A stretch of 64,000 bases of DNA from Actinomycetales bacterium (GCA_016715285.1 JADKAO010000006.1:124001-188000); one strand, 5' to 3'; positions 40,210-50,178 are shown, counted from the first letter of the stretch. Program-made: numbers and translations. Notes: a model not told the origin generated them from the letters alone.

Positions 40210-41535
40210 TCAGCCGCCCATGTGGCGTCGGCGTCCCCGCGTGTGCACCGCAACCTTTGCAGCCAAGGTCGCATAGAACGCCGGATCGTGCAGATAGCTC
40301 ATGTGGTTGGCGATGAGCGTCCCGTCATACGCAAAGTCACTGTCATGCGCGCCCGGGATCCGCCCCTCGGTTGGGAAGCTCAGCACGTCACTCGAGGACC
40401 ACGCGTTCCAGAAATACCCCACCGTGTCCGCAGCAAACGGCGCCACGCCAGCGTCCGTCGCCTCCAAAAACACGCCCAACTCCGCGAAGAACCCGACCTG
40501 CCCCCCGGAGGCACACCAAAAGTCAACTCGCACACCAGGATTAAAGGCAGTCAAGGTGTCATACACCAGCTGCCCACCCATGCTGTGCGTGAGCACCACC
40601 AAGGGCTCCCCTGGCGCAGCCGCAGCCGCCGCCTCCCGCAGCCCCTCCACGACCCGGTCAATCACCGGGCCAGGCTCACCCGGGCGGCCACGTCCATCGA
40701 GATACCGCAGGATGTCGCCGACAAAGATCGGCAGCACACCGGCAAACGGTCGCCGCACCCCACCCATCGCGCGCCGAATTCCCTTGCGCCCCTGCGCCGC
40801 CAGGTCCGTAGACACCGGCCGCACGAGACGTCCGAGGCTCGGCTCCTCCTGTCGCAAACGCTCCTTCACCAGGTCATCGACAAACGCCCGCTGACGCCGC
40901 GGAGGCCGCGCGGCCAGCTGCGCCCGCAGCGCGGTGTCACCCACGACATCCCACACCGCGCGCACCACGGCCGGCCAATGCACCGGCGGCAGGGTCTCAA
41001 AGAGGTCCCGCTGCAGCCCCTCCCCCAACTCCTCCAGCGTCAACATCGCCAGGTTGGTCACCTCGTCGAGCGACACCGGCACGGGGTATGCCGTCCCCCC
41101 CGGCCCGCTTGCGCCCCCATGGCTGCTCCGAGCCTGGTCTAGGTATGCCGTGTCCCCCGGCCCGCTTGCGCCCCCATGGCTGCTCCGCGCCGGATCTGGG
41201 TAAGCCGTGTCACCACCGCCACCCGCACCAGCGCCACCAGCGCCACCCGCGCCGGCTCCCGGTCCGCTCGCAACCGGCATACCGCCGCCCGCAGCCGCCT
41301 CTCCAGGTAGGTCGACCTCAAGTGGCACCCGCGGGCGCATGCCCAAGTCGCCCCAATAGACCCGCACGATCGCGACGCCATCAGGATCCGATGGTCGCAC
41401 AACCGGTGCGACATGCTCACGTAGCAGCCGCTCGACGACAGGCCAATTCGCCTCTCGCGCAAAGCGTTCAACGATCGGGAACTGCGGGTCATCCTCGTCC
41501 CGAGTTGCGACACCATGGACGTAGACGATCGCCAT
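40210..41535 (-). CDS. Alpha/beta-hydrolase-fold protein with repeat-expanded loop
   Basis: 441 aa. Starts MAIVYVHGVATRDED (HG oxyanion motif) and has the nucleophile elbow LVVLTHSMGGQL (about residue 305), followed by DFWCASGGQVG and a late NHMSYLHDPAFY. Residues about 85-150 form a Gly/Ala-rich insert with two and a half copies of GDTAYxDxARSSHGGASGPG, encoded by repeats that begin with GTATGCCG. Related actinobacterial proteins are predicted lipases or serine esterases of unknown substrate. Confidence 0.7.
   Translation of the reverse strand: MAIVYVHGVATRDEDDPQFPIVERFAREANWPVVERLLREHVAPVVRPSDPDGVAIVRVYWGDLGMRPRVPLEVDLPGEAAAGGGMPVASGPGAGAGGAGGAGAGGGGDTAYPDPARSSHGGASGPGDTAYLDQARSSHGGASGPGGTAYPVPVSLDEVTNLAMLTLEELGEGLQRDLFETLPPVHWPAVVRAVWDVVGDTALRAQLAARPPRRQRAFVDDLVKERLRQEEPSLGRLVRPVSTDLAAQGRKGIRRAMGGVRRPFAGVLPIFVGDILRYLDGRGRPGEPGPVIDRVVEGLREAAAAAAPGEPLVVLTHSMGGQLVYDTLTAFNPGVRVDFWCASGGQVGFFAELGVFLEATDAGVAPFAADTVGYFWNAWSSSDVLSFPTEGRIPGAHDSDFAYDGTLIANHMSYLHDPAFYATLAAKVAVHTRGRRRHMGG
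41085..41215. repeat. Intragenic tandem repeat of about 56-57 bp
   Basis: GGTATGCCGT then CCCCCCGGCCCGCTTGCGCC starts at 41085 and recurs at 41141 and, decayed (GGTAAGCC), at 41199. Each unit starts with the octamer. It lies inside the hydrolase gene 40210-41535 and keeps its frame. Confidence 0.8.
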
Positions 41536-41542
41536 TCAAAAC

Positions 41543-42391
41543 TCACCCCAACTCGACGACGGCAAACCGCTCGTCTGGATGGGCAATGGACTCCTGCTCC
41601 GCGACAAGCCTCATCTCCGCATGGCCGCCGCGGTGAGTGGCCTCGAGCACGGCATACATGCTTGCGGCAGTGCGCGATAGCGCGACCCGGGGCCCGTCGG
41701 TGAGGAAGTGCGCGAGGAAAATCGCCGACGTCGTGTCGCCGCCGCCCCGCACCACCATGTCGAGCAGCGGAGTGGTGACGAGCCACGCTCCCTCGTCGCT
41801 CACGCACGCCATCTGGATCGACCCCGCCGGCGTGGCCGACGTCAACACCGACGTCACGAGCACCGTCGACGGCCCCGTCGCCCGCAACCGCGCGACCGCC
41901 TCCAACAGGTCGGCCTCGGTCTCGACCGTCATCCCTGCGAGGTAGTCGAGCTCGAACTGGTTGGGCGTGAGGATGTCTGCGTGCGGGACGACCAAGTCCC
42001 GCAGATACTCCGGAATCCCTTCTCGCACAAAGAAACCGCGGCCCACGTCACCCATCACCGGGTCGCAGCAATAGATCGCGCGCGGGTTAGCCGACTTGAC
42101 CCGCGAGACCGCGTCGAGCACAACCGCGCCCATGGGCTCGGCGCCGAGATACCCCGACAGGACCGCGTCAACCTCCGGGAAGACACCGCGCTCCTCGACG
42201 CCCAGCAGCACCTCGGCGACATCTGCGGGTGCCACGAGCGGCCCGCGCGTGGCCCCATACCCCGTGTGGTTCGAAAAGGTCACTGTCAGAACGGGATAGA
42301 CGTCGTGCCCAAGTCGCTGCAGCGGGAAGACCGCAGCCGAGTTGCCCGCGTGCCCAAAAGCAACGTGCGACTGGATCGAGAGGATCTTCAC
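41543..42391 (-). CDS. pdxY: Pyridoxal kinase PdxY
   Basis: 282 aa. [20 protein letters not shown], then [40 protein letters not shown] and [14 protein letters not shown], with the phosphate-binding [15 protein letters not shown], are diagnostic. Phosphorylates pyridoxal in B6 salvage. Overlaps the rhodanese gene by 4 bp and ends 8 bp before the hydrolase gene start. Confidence 0.93.
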   Translation of the reverse strand: MKILSIQSHVAFGHAGNSAAVFPLQRLGHDVYPVLTVTFSNHTGYGATRGPLVAPADVAEVLLGVEERGVFPEVDAVLSGYLGAEPMGAVVLDAVSRVKSANPRAIYCCDPVMGDVGRGFFVREGIPEYLRDLVVPHADILTPNQFELDYLAGMTVETEADLLEAVARLRATGPSTVLVTSVLTSATPAGSIQMACVSDEGAWLVTTPLLDMVVRGGGDTTSAIFLAHFLTDGPRVALSRTAASMYAVLEATHRGGHAEMRLVAEQESIAHPDERFAVVELG

Positions 42392-42741
42392 GACTCGGTC
42401 ACCACCGGACGCCCGGCAGACTTCCAGCCGCGCATGCCCCCGCGCATCACCTGCGCGTCCACCCCATTCGCGAGCAGGTATGCCGTGGCGCGCCCCTGCT
42501 TGGTGCCGCCGCCGCAGGAGACCGCGACCGGCATACCGGCCTCGCGGGCGATCGCGACCACCTCGTCGAGGCGAGCTGCGAGTTGGCTGATCGGCACGTT
42601 GACCGCGCCCGGAGCGTGCCCCGCGCGCCAGTCTGCGGCGTCGCGCACGTCGATGATGAGCGCGTCGTCGGCGAGAGTGGAGGGTTCGATGACGGGGAGC
42701 GAGGCGGCGTCGTCACCAAGCGACGCGGGCACTGAGTCCAT
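42388..42741 (-). CDS. Rhodanese-like domain protein
   Basis: 117 aa from ATG 42741. DALIIDVRDAADWRAGHAPG, VNVPISQLAARLDEV and the active-site loop SCGGGTKQGRA (about residue 77) are rhodanese, with the cysteine present. Single-domain sulfurtransferase. Its stop overlaps the pdxY start (ATGA). Confidence 0.88.
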   Translation of the reverse strand: MDSVPASLGDDAASLPVIEPSTLADDALIIDVRDAADWRAGHAPGAVNVPISQLAARLDEVVAIAREAGMPVAVSCGGGTKQGRATAYLLANGVDAQVMRGGMRGWKSAGRPVVTES

Positions 42742-42873
42742 GCCCCCATCCTCCCACCGCCCGCGCCACGGCCCCACAACAAGCAGGTATCCACACGCAC
42801 GCCTGAGGTCTTCTGGAAAGCTGCGATTCGACGTATGGTGGACCTGACCTCCTCCTGCTGGGGGGTAGGTAAG

Positions 42874-42914
42874 CAAGGCCAGGCACCCGCCGAATGACGG
42901 GACCTGGCCTTTGC
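42874..42914 (-). terminator. Hairpin terminator of the DUF3800 gene
   Basis: AGGCCAGG (42876-42883) pairs with CCTGGCCT (42903-42910), with outer GCA/TGC and inner CCCG/CGGG pairs extending it. Lies just downstream of the leftward stop at 42919; a short T-containing tail follows on the minus strand. Confidence 0.65.
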
Positions 42915-42918
42915 GCTG

Positions 42919-43476
42919 TCAACGGAGAGCGAGATCGATCACGTGCGTGCCCTGCAAGATGCCTCTGTCTGGCTCGAGCGAAGTGATGGCGTCGGCAGTA
43001 ATCCCGCTGACGAAGTCAGCGAGCCATAGGGCTGGCTCGGTTTTCGGGTCGCCGAATTCAATTCGGATATCACGTCCTATTTGGCGACGACCGCGGAGGC
43101 GATCGATAGTTCGCACATCTCGCAGGTCTAGAGCAGAACCGCGCCGCTCGATGCATACAACACCAATTCCTTGAGCCTCCAACGCACCCAGAAGAACCTT
43201 CAAGCATTGCGTCCGCGCGCGTTCTTGCTTCGCCATCTGTAGGGGTCGCCCAGACACGGCTATGGAGCCGAAGTCCATCACCTGCAGGGCCGCGTATATC
43301 CCTGCGCGTCGCTGCTCCTGCTGCGCGCTCCACCTGGGTTTGACTGCGCCCAAACGAAACCTGAGTGCCTCGTCCCTCAGCTCATCCACGCGATGGGGGG
43401 ACACAAATATGGCCGCCATGACGTACGCGGCCGAATCAGCCCTGATCGACTCATCTACGAACGCGACTCGAGTCAT
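42919..43476 (-). CDS. DUF3800-like protein
   Basis: 185 aa from ATG 43476 (MTRVAFVDESIRADSAAYVM); 190 aa from ATG 43491. VAFVDES near the N-terminus, then ALQVMDFGSIAVSG, and the C-terminal ALWLADFVSGITADA (L-x-x-ADF-x-x-G) resemble DUF3800, an RNase-H-like family often on mobile elements. Lower GC than its neighbours, and no GTATGCCG octamer from about 42540 to 43885, suggesting acquisition. The 283 bp to the next gene hold nothing recognisable. Confidence 0.7.
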   Translation of the reverse strand: MTRVAFVDESIRADSAAYVMAAIFVSPHRVDELRDEALRFRLGAVKPRWSAQQEQRRAGIYAALQVMDFGSIAVSGRPLQMAKQERARTQCLKVLLGALEAQGIGVVCIERRGSALDLRDVRTIDRLRGRRQIGRDIRIEFGDPKTEPALWLADFVSGITADAITSLEPDRGILQGTHVIDLALR

Positions 43477-43759
43477 CTCCACTGAGCGCACCTTCTCTTA
43501 ATTACCCGATTGTCATTTCAGACACTACTTATGCGCGACGCCGCGTGCATCCATTCCTTGTGGATATCAAATGGGGAATCCCTGTGGAAAACGCCCAACG
43601 CGAGTGGGTCAAAGCTCTGGATAGCCTGTGGCATTCGAGACCGATTGCCCGCCTACGGTACCCACCAAGCGTGGATCGGCTCAGCCCGCCTGTGGATGAC
43701 GAATTTTTCTTGGTGTTTTGCTGATTCGACGCCACGCCGTGGAGTGATCCAGTCGCGGC

Positions 43760-44620
43760 CTACTTCAGGAGGCGGGACATGCGGCGGTCGGCGAGGGGTT
43801 TGCCGCCGGTCTGACAGGTCGCGCAGTACTGCAGCGACGAGTCCGCAAACGACACCTCGCGCACCGTGTCGCCACACTCGGGGCACGGCATACCGGTGCG
43901 TCCGTGGACCCGCATCCCGGCGCGTTTGGCGTCCTTCAGCTCCGCGGCGGGCTTGCCCGAGGCGGTCGCCACCGCAGTCGAGAGGGTCGAGCGGAGGGCG
44001 GCATACAGGTGCGAAATCCCTTCGGGCGCAAGGCTAGACGCCATCGCAAATGGTGACAGCCGCGCGACGTGCAGCACCTCATCGCTATACGCATTGCCAA
44101 CCCCGGCGAGCCACGACTGGTCCCGCAGCAAGCCCTTGAGTTGCGTGCGCCGCCCCGCGAGCATCCCCGCGAAGACCTCCTCGGTGAACTCGAGCGCAAG
44201 CGGGTCGGGGCCGAGGCGCGCAATCCCCGGCACCTCCTGGACATCACGGACGAGGTATGCCGCGAGCGACTTCTTCGTCCCGGCCTCCGTGAGGTCGAAA
44301 CCAGATCCGTCGGACAGCCGCACCCGGAGCGCGATCGGGCTCTTGCCGGGACGGATCGTCGTCGCCGGGATCGCGTCGGAGAACCGGAGCCACCCCGCCC
44401 GCGCAAGGTGGAAGACCAGGTGCGTGCCGTCGATATCGACGGCAAGGAACTTGCCGTGCCGAGCGACCCCGTCAACCGGCGCCCCGACGAGGGTGTCGGG
44501 CGCCGGCGCAAACGTCTTGAGCACCGAGATTGAGCCGAGTTCGACGCCCGTCACGGCCAGCCCGACGATGCGCGTGTCGAGGAAGTCGACCAGCGCCTGG
44601 ACCTCCGGCAGCTCAGGCAT
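43760..44620 (-). CDS. Fpg/Nei family DNA glycosylase
   Basis: 286 aa. The catalytic N-terminus PELPEVQALVDFL (P2, E3), HGKFLAVDIDGTHLVFHLA (Lys near residue 57), the H2TH segment QSWLAGVGNAYSDEVLH and the zinc finger CPECGDTVREVSF ... YCATCQTGG are all present. Removes oxidised bases by beta/delta-elimination. Fpg versus Nei (Nei2-like in actinobacteria) is not resolved. Confidence 0.9.
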   Translation of the reverse strand: MPELPEVQALVDFLDTRIVGLAVTGVELGSISVLKTFAPAPDTLVGAPVDGVARHGKFLAVDIDGTHLVFHLARAGWLRFSDAIPATTIRPGKSPIALRVRLSDGSGFDLTEAGTKKSLAAYLVRDVQEVPGIARLGPDPLALEFTEEVFAGMLAGRRTQLKGLLRDQSWLAGVGNAYSDEVLHVARLSPFAMASSLAPEGISHLYAALRSTLSTAVATASGKPAAELKDAKRAGMRVHGRTGMPCPECGDTVREVSFADSSLQYCATCQTGGKPLADRRMSRLLK

Positions 44621-44667
44621 CGCGCGTCACTCCGTCGTCGTCGCCCCAGCGAGGAGCCTCTTCGCCT

Positions 44668-44905
44668 GAGTCGATACCGGATGACGAGGTGCAGGTGGGC
44701 GTCGGGTATCGACTGGACGAGGCAGCGGGCGAGTCGATACCGGATGACGAGTTGCAGATGGGCCTCGGGTATCGACTGGACGAGGCCGCGGGCGAGTCGA
44801 TACCGGATGACGAGTCAGAGGTCGTCAACGGGAATCGACTCGGCGAGTGACCAGGCGGGTCGATATCGAGCGACGACGCGTGGTTGGGCGTCGGGTATCG
44901 AATCG
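44668..44905. repeat. 63-bp-period palindromic repeat array D (4 units)
   Basis: Left arms TCGATACC at 44671, 44734, 44797 and (TCGATATC) 44860; right arms at 44705, 44768, 44831 (GGAATCGA) and 44894. Exact 63-bp period. Fills most of the 340-bp gap between the fpg/nei start and the App1 stop at 44961. In one frame it reads a 21-residue repeat, SIPDDEVQVGVGYRLDEAAG. Confidence 0.9.
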
Positions 44906-44960
44906 GTTGGGGGGCAGCAAACGACGGGACCGGGGCAATCACGGACGGCAGCCGTCCAGC

Positions 44961-46025
44961 TCAGCTGACTCGGCCGGCGGCACGCAACTGGCGCAACAAC
45001 CCATGCCCATCCGGGGCATACAGCACGGGAGCGGGACTGCGCTTGCGCGACGGTTTGGCCGTCAACTCCTCGGTCGACACCGGCAGACCGTGCGACAGCA
45101 CCTGCTCGGTCGGGGTCAGCTGCCGGATGGCCACCGAGTTGACCCGCTTGGGCCGGGCCTCGGCGAAGTCCTGATAGATCTTGGGATCGTGCTGCCCGTC
45201 ATCACCGACAAGCAGCCACTTGATTTTGGGGAACTCGCCAGCCAACCGATCCAGCGACGCCCGCTTGTGGTCCTGGCCGCTGCGGAACCACCCCGTATTC
45301 GTCGGCCCCCAGTCGGTCAGCAGCAGCGGCCCAATCGGAAACCCGTTGCGCTTCAGGAACCGGTTGAGCGTCGGCGCCGTATTCCAGGCGCCCGTCGACA
45401 GGTAGATGATCGGCGCGCCCGGGTGCTCAGCCAGCAACCGCCGATACAACGGCGCCATCCCAGGCACGACCCGGCGCGCACTCTCGTGCCTTATAAACGT
45501 GTTCCACGCCGCAATCATGGGCCGAGGCAGCGAGGTTGACAGGACGGTGTCGTCGATGTCGGACACAATCCCAAACCTCACAGACGGGTCAACGATGAAC
45601 ACACTCGCCTTGACCGCATCCGACCCCTGTGCGGTCAGCTCCACCTCGTGCCACCCCGGCGTCAGCCCGTGCTTGCGGACGGTCAGGTCGACGTGTCCGC
45701 TGCGGTCGCTACGGCCGTGCTCGACCCGCTCGCCGATCCGGACCTCCACCGGCACGCCCATCGCTGGCGCGGTGATAAATGCCCGCCACCCCCGCCGTTG
45801 CTGATAGGGCGAGCGCAGACCGCCATAGGTCGCGTCCTGGCGCTGTTCGTCGTCATCCTCGTACGCGCGGCCGAGCAGCACCCGCGCAAACACTCGCACG
45901 AACTCGGTCGACCCGTAGCCCGTATGACTGATGACACGGTGCCGCCAGCCGCGACGCCGCAGCAACCGCTCCAGCTGGCGGTGCCACGTGTCTTCGACGA
46001 TCGACGCTACATGCGGTCGGGCCAT
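44961..46025 (-). CDS. App1-type phosphatidate phosphatase (DUF2183)
   Basis: 354 aa. The catalytic DIDDTVLSTSLPRP (DxDxT, about residue 161) is followed by AAWNTFIRHESARRVVPGMA and IIYLSTGAWNTAPTLNRFLK, then LLTDWGPTNTGWFRSG and LLVGDDGQHDPKIY; these are the HAD-like motifs of App1/DUF2183. In fungi App1 dephosphorylates phosphatidate; bacterial substrates are unproven. N-terminal 130 residues include a beta-sandwich-like region. Confidence 0.85.
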   Translation of the reverse strand: MARPHVASIVEDTWHRQLERLLRRRGWRHRVISHTGYGSTEFVRVFARVLLGRAYEDDDEQRQDATYGGLRSPYQQRRGWRAFITAPAMGVPVEVRIGERVEHGRSDRSGHVDLTVRKHGLTPGWHEVELTAQGSDAVKASVFIVDPSVRFGIVSDIDDTVLSTSLPRPMIAAWNTFIRHESARRVVPGMAPLYRRLLAEHPGAPIIYLSTGAWNTAPTLNRFLKRNGFPIGPLLLTDWGPTNTGWFRSGQDHKRASLDRLAGEFPKIKWLLVGDDGQHDPKIYQDFAEARPKRVNSVAIRQLTPTEQVLSHGLPVSTEELTAKPSRKRSPAPVLYAPDGHGLLRQLRAAGRVS

Positions 46026-46259
46026 GCCGTCAGGCTAGCTGCCATCCCGTCACGTGTCCCCCTGGGGGAGCCAAGACTCACGAGCCGGCGCTCCCCTGTC
46101 GACGAGGGCCACTGGGTGCCAGCGTTCCGGAACGGCGGGGCGGTCTCCTGTGTGTTAGGCGGGCGGCATACCGTATGCCGTGACGCCAGGCGCGTGCTTG
46201 GCTCACGGTGACGCGGCGCCTCGCCCCGGCACCACCTCACCATCGCGACAGGAGGCGAG

Positions 46260-46658
46260 ATGACGGCCTGGGCCGGGAACATCGAACGAATCACGTTGGA
46301 AAACCCCAATTACCGCAAGGTCATTTACACGGGCAAGGCGATGCAACTTGTCGTCATGACGCTCGAGCCGGGTGAGGAGATCGACTTTGAGGTCCACGAC
46401 GACATCGACCAGTTCATCCGGGTCGAAGAAGGCGTCGCAACCCTCACGACAAGCGACGTCAAGGGCGGCAAGACCGAGAGCGTGGTGTTCGGCGCCGACT
46501 GGGCGACCATCGTCTCCGCGGGCACCTGGCACAAGGTCTCCAACGCGGGCCTCGGGCCGCTGCGGCTCTACACGATCTACTCTCCGCCGGAGCACGCCGA
46601 CGGCACCATTCACCGCACACGTGCTGACGCGGACGCCGATCCGCACCATGATCATTAG
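46260..46658 (+). CDS. Cupin-domain protein (paralogue of 32792-33241)
   Basis: 132 aa. NYRKVIYTGKAMQLVVMTLE, then EVHDDIDQFIRVEEGVAT and SAGTWHKVSNAGLGPLRLYT carry the cupin metal ligands. The histidine-rich end (DADADPHHDH) may bind metal. Its stop is directly followed by the malY-like ATG. Confidence 0.85.
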   Translation: MTAWAGNIERITLENPNYRKVIYTGKAMQLVVMTLEPGEEIDFEVHDDIDQFIRVEEGVATLTTSDVKGGKTESVVFGADWATIVSAGTWHKVSNAGLGPLRLYTIYSPPEHADGTIHRTRADADADPHHDH

Positions 46659-47846
46659 ATGGATCTTCACCACCTGACCGCTCCGCAACTGCGTGCCCGG
46701 CGCACGATGAAGTGGACGACCTATCCCGACGACGTGCTGCCGATGTGGGTCGCCGAGATGGACTACCCCCTGGCGCAGCCGCTTCGGCGCGCATTGGTTG
46801 ACGCGGTCGAGCGGGAGATGACCGGCTATCAGTCCCAGCTCGTGATGCGGGAGTACGCCGAGGCCATGGTCGACTGGCAGGCCGCGCAGGCGATTGTGGG
46901 CGGCTACGAGTGGAAGGTCGAGGTCGCGGACGTCTTCACCGTGCCCGATGTCATGAAGGGCGTTGACCTCGCGATCCGCTTCTTCAGCTCGCCTGAGGAC
47001 CCGGTGGTCATCCCGATGCCGGTCTACATGCCGTTCTTTGACGTCGTCGCGTTGACTGGCCGGCCCCAGATGCCGGTGCCGATGGCGTGGGACGGCACAC
47101 GGCATACCTTTGATGTGGCGGCGATCGACGCGGCGTTGGCCGCGGGCGGACGCACGGTCCTGATCTCCAGCCCCCACAACCCGCTGGGGCGCGTTTTCAC
47201 GCGCGAGGAACTCGCCGGACTCGCCGAGGTTGTCGAGCGGCACAGCGCGCGCGTGATCTCCGACGAAATCCACGCGCCCCTCGTCTTCGACCGACCCCAC
47301 ATCCCGTATGCCGCGGTGTCGCCGACCGCTGCCGGGCACTCGATCACGGTCCTGTCGGCGTCGAAGGCCTGGAACGTCCCGGGGCTCAAAGCGGCCCAGG
47401 TCATTACCACCGCGCCGGGCGACCGCGAGCGCTGGGCCGCTATCCCGTATTGGGAGCGGCTCGGCATGACCACCTTTGGGATGCAAGCAGGGATCGCGGC
47501 ATACCGAGAGGGCGGCGAGTGGCTCGCGGCGGTGCTGGAGACGCTCGCGGCTCACCGCACGCTCGTGGTGGACGCGGTGGGGAGTATGCCGGGTGTCCGC
47601 ACCATCGCGAACGAAGGCACCTATCTGCAGTGGCTCGATTTCACTGAGCTGGCGCTCGACGAGGAGCCCAACGAGTGGCTGTTGCGCGAGGCTAAGGTGG
47701 CGCTCAATCCTGGCGTGCCGTTCGGTGCGGCGCCGCACACTCACGCTCGGCTCAACTTCGGCACGACGACAGCGCTGCTGGAGCAGGGTCTTGAGCAGAT
47801 CGCTGCCACTGTGGCACGGCATACCAGAGCAGGAGCGGGAGGGTGA
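46659..47846 (+). CDS. MalY/PatB-type PLP aminotransferase (cystathionine beta-lyase)
   Basis: 395 aa. Starts right after the cupin stop codon. WVAEMDYPLAQPLRRAL, SSPHNPLGRVFTREEL, SDEIHAPLVFDRPHIPY and the PLP-lysine loop SASKAWNVPGLKAAQ define the MalY/PatB branch of fold-type I enzymes, which cleave cystathionine or similar C-S substrates. A substrate role in methionine metabolism is inferred from the family. Confidence 0.9.
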   Translation: MDLHHLTAPQLRARRTMKWTTYPDDVLPMWVAEMDYPLAQPLRRALVDAVEREMTGYQSQLVMREYAEAMVDWQAAQAIVGGYEWKVEVADVFTVPDVMKGVDLAIRFFSSPEDPVVIPMPVYMPFFDVVALTGRPQMPVPMAWDGTRHTFDVAAIDAALAAGGRTVLISSPHNPLGRVFTREELAGLAEVVERHSARVISDEIHAPLVFDRPHIPYAAVSPTAAGHSITVLSASKAWNVPGLKAAQVITTAPGDRERWAAIPYWERLGMTTFGMQAGIAAYREGGEWLAAVLETLAAHRTLVVDAVGSMPGVRTIANEGTYLQWLDFTELALDEEPNEWLLREAKVALNPGVPFGAAPHTHARLNFGTTTALLEQGLEQIAATVARHTRAGAGG

Positions 47847-50020
47847 TGCGCACGCGCACCATCGTCGGGACGACATCCCGAGGAACCTTCGGGACCGCCG
47901 GCGGATGGCGCCGCCCGGTGATCATGACGGCTGTGGGGCTCGTGGTCGCCGCCAGCCTGCTGGGCGCCTGCACGACGACCGAGACGCCCCCCAAGCCCGA
48001 AGACGCAGCCGCTGCCCTCGCCGCGGGTCTCACAACCGGAGACTTGGCACGCGTGACGTTCGACGGTTCGACCTCCGAAGCAGCGACCGCGGCCGTCAAG
48101 ACCGTCGTCGGCAAGCTCGCGAGCATCCCTCGTCGCGTGGCGGTGTCAGGTGTGACGGTCAAACCTGACGACGCGTCCAAGGCGACCGCGACCCTGTCAT
48201 GGCACTGGGACGTCGCCCCGACAGACGACGACTGGCGCTACGTCACCGAGGCCAAGCTCACCCTGGCCCCCGACAAGACGTGGCACGTCGTCTGGTCGCC
48301 AACGCTTATCGAGTCCCGACTCACCGCCACAGAGCGGCTCACCATCGATCGCGTGCAGGCCAAACGTGGCGAGATCCGCGGAGCGGGCGGCGTCGTGCTG
48401 GCCGGGCTGCGAGATGTCTACAACGTCGGGATCGACCGGTCGAAGGTTCCTGCGGATCAGGCCGCGGCGTCCGCCACCGCGTTGGCCGGGCTCATGGGAA
48501 TTGACGCTGCGGCATACAGCCAGAAGGTGGCCGCCTCGGGACCGCAACAGTTTGTCGTCGCCATCACGCTACGCGCGAGCGATCCGCGGATCGCAGGTAA
48601 AACTGCTGCCGTGCAGGCGATTCCGGGGGGAGCAGCGATCGCCGACGAGCTGACGTTGGCCGTGTCGCCGACGTTTGCGCGGGCCGTCCTCGGGACGGTT
48701 GGCCCTGCGACGGCCGAGATCGTCGCCGCCTCAGGAGGGCGCATTGGCGCCACCGACGTGGTCGGCTTATCGGGGCTGCAGCAGCGGTACGACGTCTACC
48801 TGTCAGGCACCCCGGGGCTGAAAATCAAGGCAGCGGGCACGGATGCGGGGGGCGCCGCGACGAGTCGGCTCTTGTTCAGCCAGGATCCCATCGCCGGACC
48901 GGCGCTGACCACAACCCTCGATCTCGAAGCCCAGCAGGCCGCAGAGGCTGCCATCGCGTCGGCCACGGTGCCGACAAGCCTCGTGGCCATCCGACCGTCG
49001 ACCGGGGAGGTCGTGGCAGCAGCGAACTCGCCGACCGCTCAAGGCTCGCTCGCGATGACGGGGAGAGCGGCACCGGGGTCGACGTTCAAAATCATCTCGT
49101 CGCTGGCGCTGCTGCGGGCAGGGCTGACCCCTGACTCCACCGTCCCGTGCACACCCACTGTGACCGTCGATGGTCGGTCGTTCAAGAACTACGACGCCTA
49201 CCCCGACAGTGGCCTCGGTCAGATCACGCTCCGCACCGCGCTCGCCAACTCGTGCAACACGGCCTTCATGTCGCAGCACGGCATCGTGACCCAAGACGCG
49301 CTGGCGGACGCCGCGGCGGCGCTGGGTTTCGGCGTCGACTTCCAGATGGGAGTGTCGTCATTCCTGGGCACTATCCCGCGGGCGGCGACAGCCACAGAGC
49401 ACGCGGCGTCGTTCATCGGGCAGGCCAAGGTCGAGGCGTCAGCCCTGTCGATGGCAACCGTCGTCGCGTCCGTCGTGAAGGGCGCCACGGTCGTCCCCCG
49501 CATGGTGGAGATCCCGGCCACGGTGCCAGGTGGGGGACCAGCGGGCACGACAGGCGGCGCTGGTGGCACCGGGGCACCAACTGGCACCGGGGCACCAACT
49601 GGCACCGGGGCACCAGGTGCGAACGCGGCACCAGGTGCGAACGCGGCACCGCCTGCCTCTGGCGCGACCGAGGCGACGGGTGCCAGCACCAGCTCAACCG
49701 CAACGCCGACCTCGACACCCTTGCCTACGGTGCCGCCAGCTCCGGCCAAACCCCTCACGACAGATGAAGCCAACGCCTTGCGCTCGATGATGGGGAGCGT
49801 CGTGACTGAGGGCAGCGGTCGGGTGGTGGCCGATGTCGGCGTCCAAGGCGCCAAGACGGGGACCGCGCAATACGGCAGTGCCGATCCGCCGCTCACCCAT
49901 GCCTGGATGGTCGCTTTCCGCGGTGATCTCGCGGTCGCCGTCTACGTCGAGACCGGTCAATCCGGCACTGCAAGCTCTGCGCCCTTCATGCGAGCGTTCC
50001 TCACCTCGTGGGCGGGCTAG
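47846..50020 (+). CDS. Penicillin-binding lipoprotein (MecA-like class B transpeptidase)
   Basis: 724 aa from ATG 47846 (GTG 47843 also possible), overlapping the preceding stop. A lipoprotein signal ends at SLLGAC (C42). Then an NTF2-like MecA N-terminal domain (about 50-160), a dimerisation domain (165-340) and a transpeptidase domain with STFK (about 412), SCN (about 470) and KTGTAQ (about 670). Between SCN and KTG, a Gly/Ala/Pro/Thr repeat (GAPTGT and GANAAP units) is inserted. Builds septal or lateral peptidoglycan cross-links; MecA-type PBPs can show low beta-lactam affinity. Confidence 0.88.
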   Translation: MRTRTIVGTTSRGTFGTAGGWRRPVIMTAVGLVVAASLLGACTTTETPPKPEDAAAALAAGLTTGDLARVTFDGSTSEAATAAVKTVVGKLASIPRRVAVSGVTVKPDDASKATATLSWHWDVAPTDDDWRYVTEAKLTLAPDKTWHVVWSPTLIESRLTATERLTIDRVQAKRGEIRGAGGVVLAGLRDVYNVGIDRSKVPADQAAASATALAGLMGIDAAAYSQKVAASGPQQFVVAITLRASDPRIAGKTAAVQAIPGGAAIADELTLAVSPTFARAVLGTVGPATAEIVAASGGRIGATDVVGLSGLQQRYDVYLSGTPGLKIKAAGTDAGGAATSRLLFSQDPIAGPALTTTLDLEAQQAAEAAIASATVPTSLVAIRPSTGEVVAAANSPTAQGSLAMTGRAAPGSTFKIISSLALLRAGLTPDSTVPCTPTVTVDGRSFKNYDAYPDSGLGQITLRTALANSCNTAFMSQHGIVTQDALADAAAALGFGVDFQMGVSSFLGTIPRAATATEHAASFIGQAKVEASALSMATVVASVVKGATVVPRMVEIPATVPGGGPAGTTGGAGGTGAPTGTGAPTGTGAPGANAAPGANAAPPASGATEATGASTSSTATPTSTPLPTVPPAPAKPLTTDEANALRSMMGSVVTEGSGRVVADVGVQGAKTGTAQYGSADPPLTHAWMVAFRGDLAVAVYVETGQSGTASSAPFMRAFLTSWAG

Positions 50021-50178
50021 CTGAGGTCCCCACGAGGCGTGTGACACGGCATACCTGCTGGTCTGTGGCCGGGACGAAATCCCGGCTTGCGCTCGGGCCC
50101 AGTTTGGAGTCGGATGGAGTAGCTCAACTCACGCGGCCCTGCCGTCGGTGCGGTCGCCAGATTTCAGGAGGCACAACG

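Noticed and set aside
42841..42914. Riboswitch upstream of the rhodanese-pdxY genes
   Set aside because: The visible hairpin fits better as the terminator of the leftward DUF3800 gene, and no known riboswitch core was recognised.
44530..44850. Array D as a genuine gene encoding 21-residue SIP...GYR repeats
   Set aside because: The frame has no convincing start or ribosome site and begins antisense to the fpg/nei gene; array C has no start codon in the same frame and array B has stops in it on one strand. A coding origin is not excluded but is unsupported.
226..44905. The 63-bp arrays as CRISPR arrays
   Set aside because: The variable part is not spacer-like: linkers within an array are nearly identical, the arms are inverted not direct repeats, and no cas genes are present.
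46203..47876. 557-codon frame antisense to the cupin and malY-like genes
   Set aside because: Both sense genes are strongly supported by motifs; the antisense frame has none.
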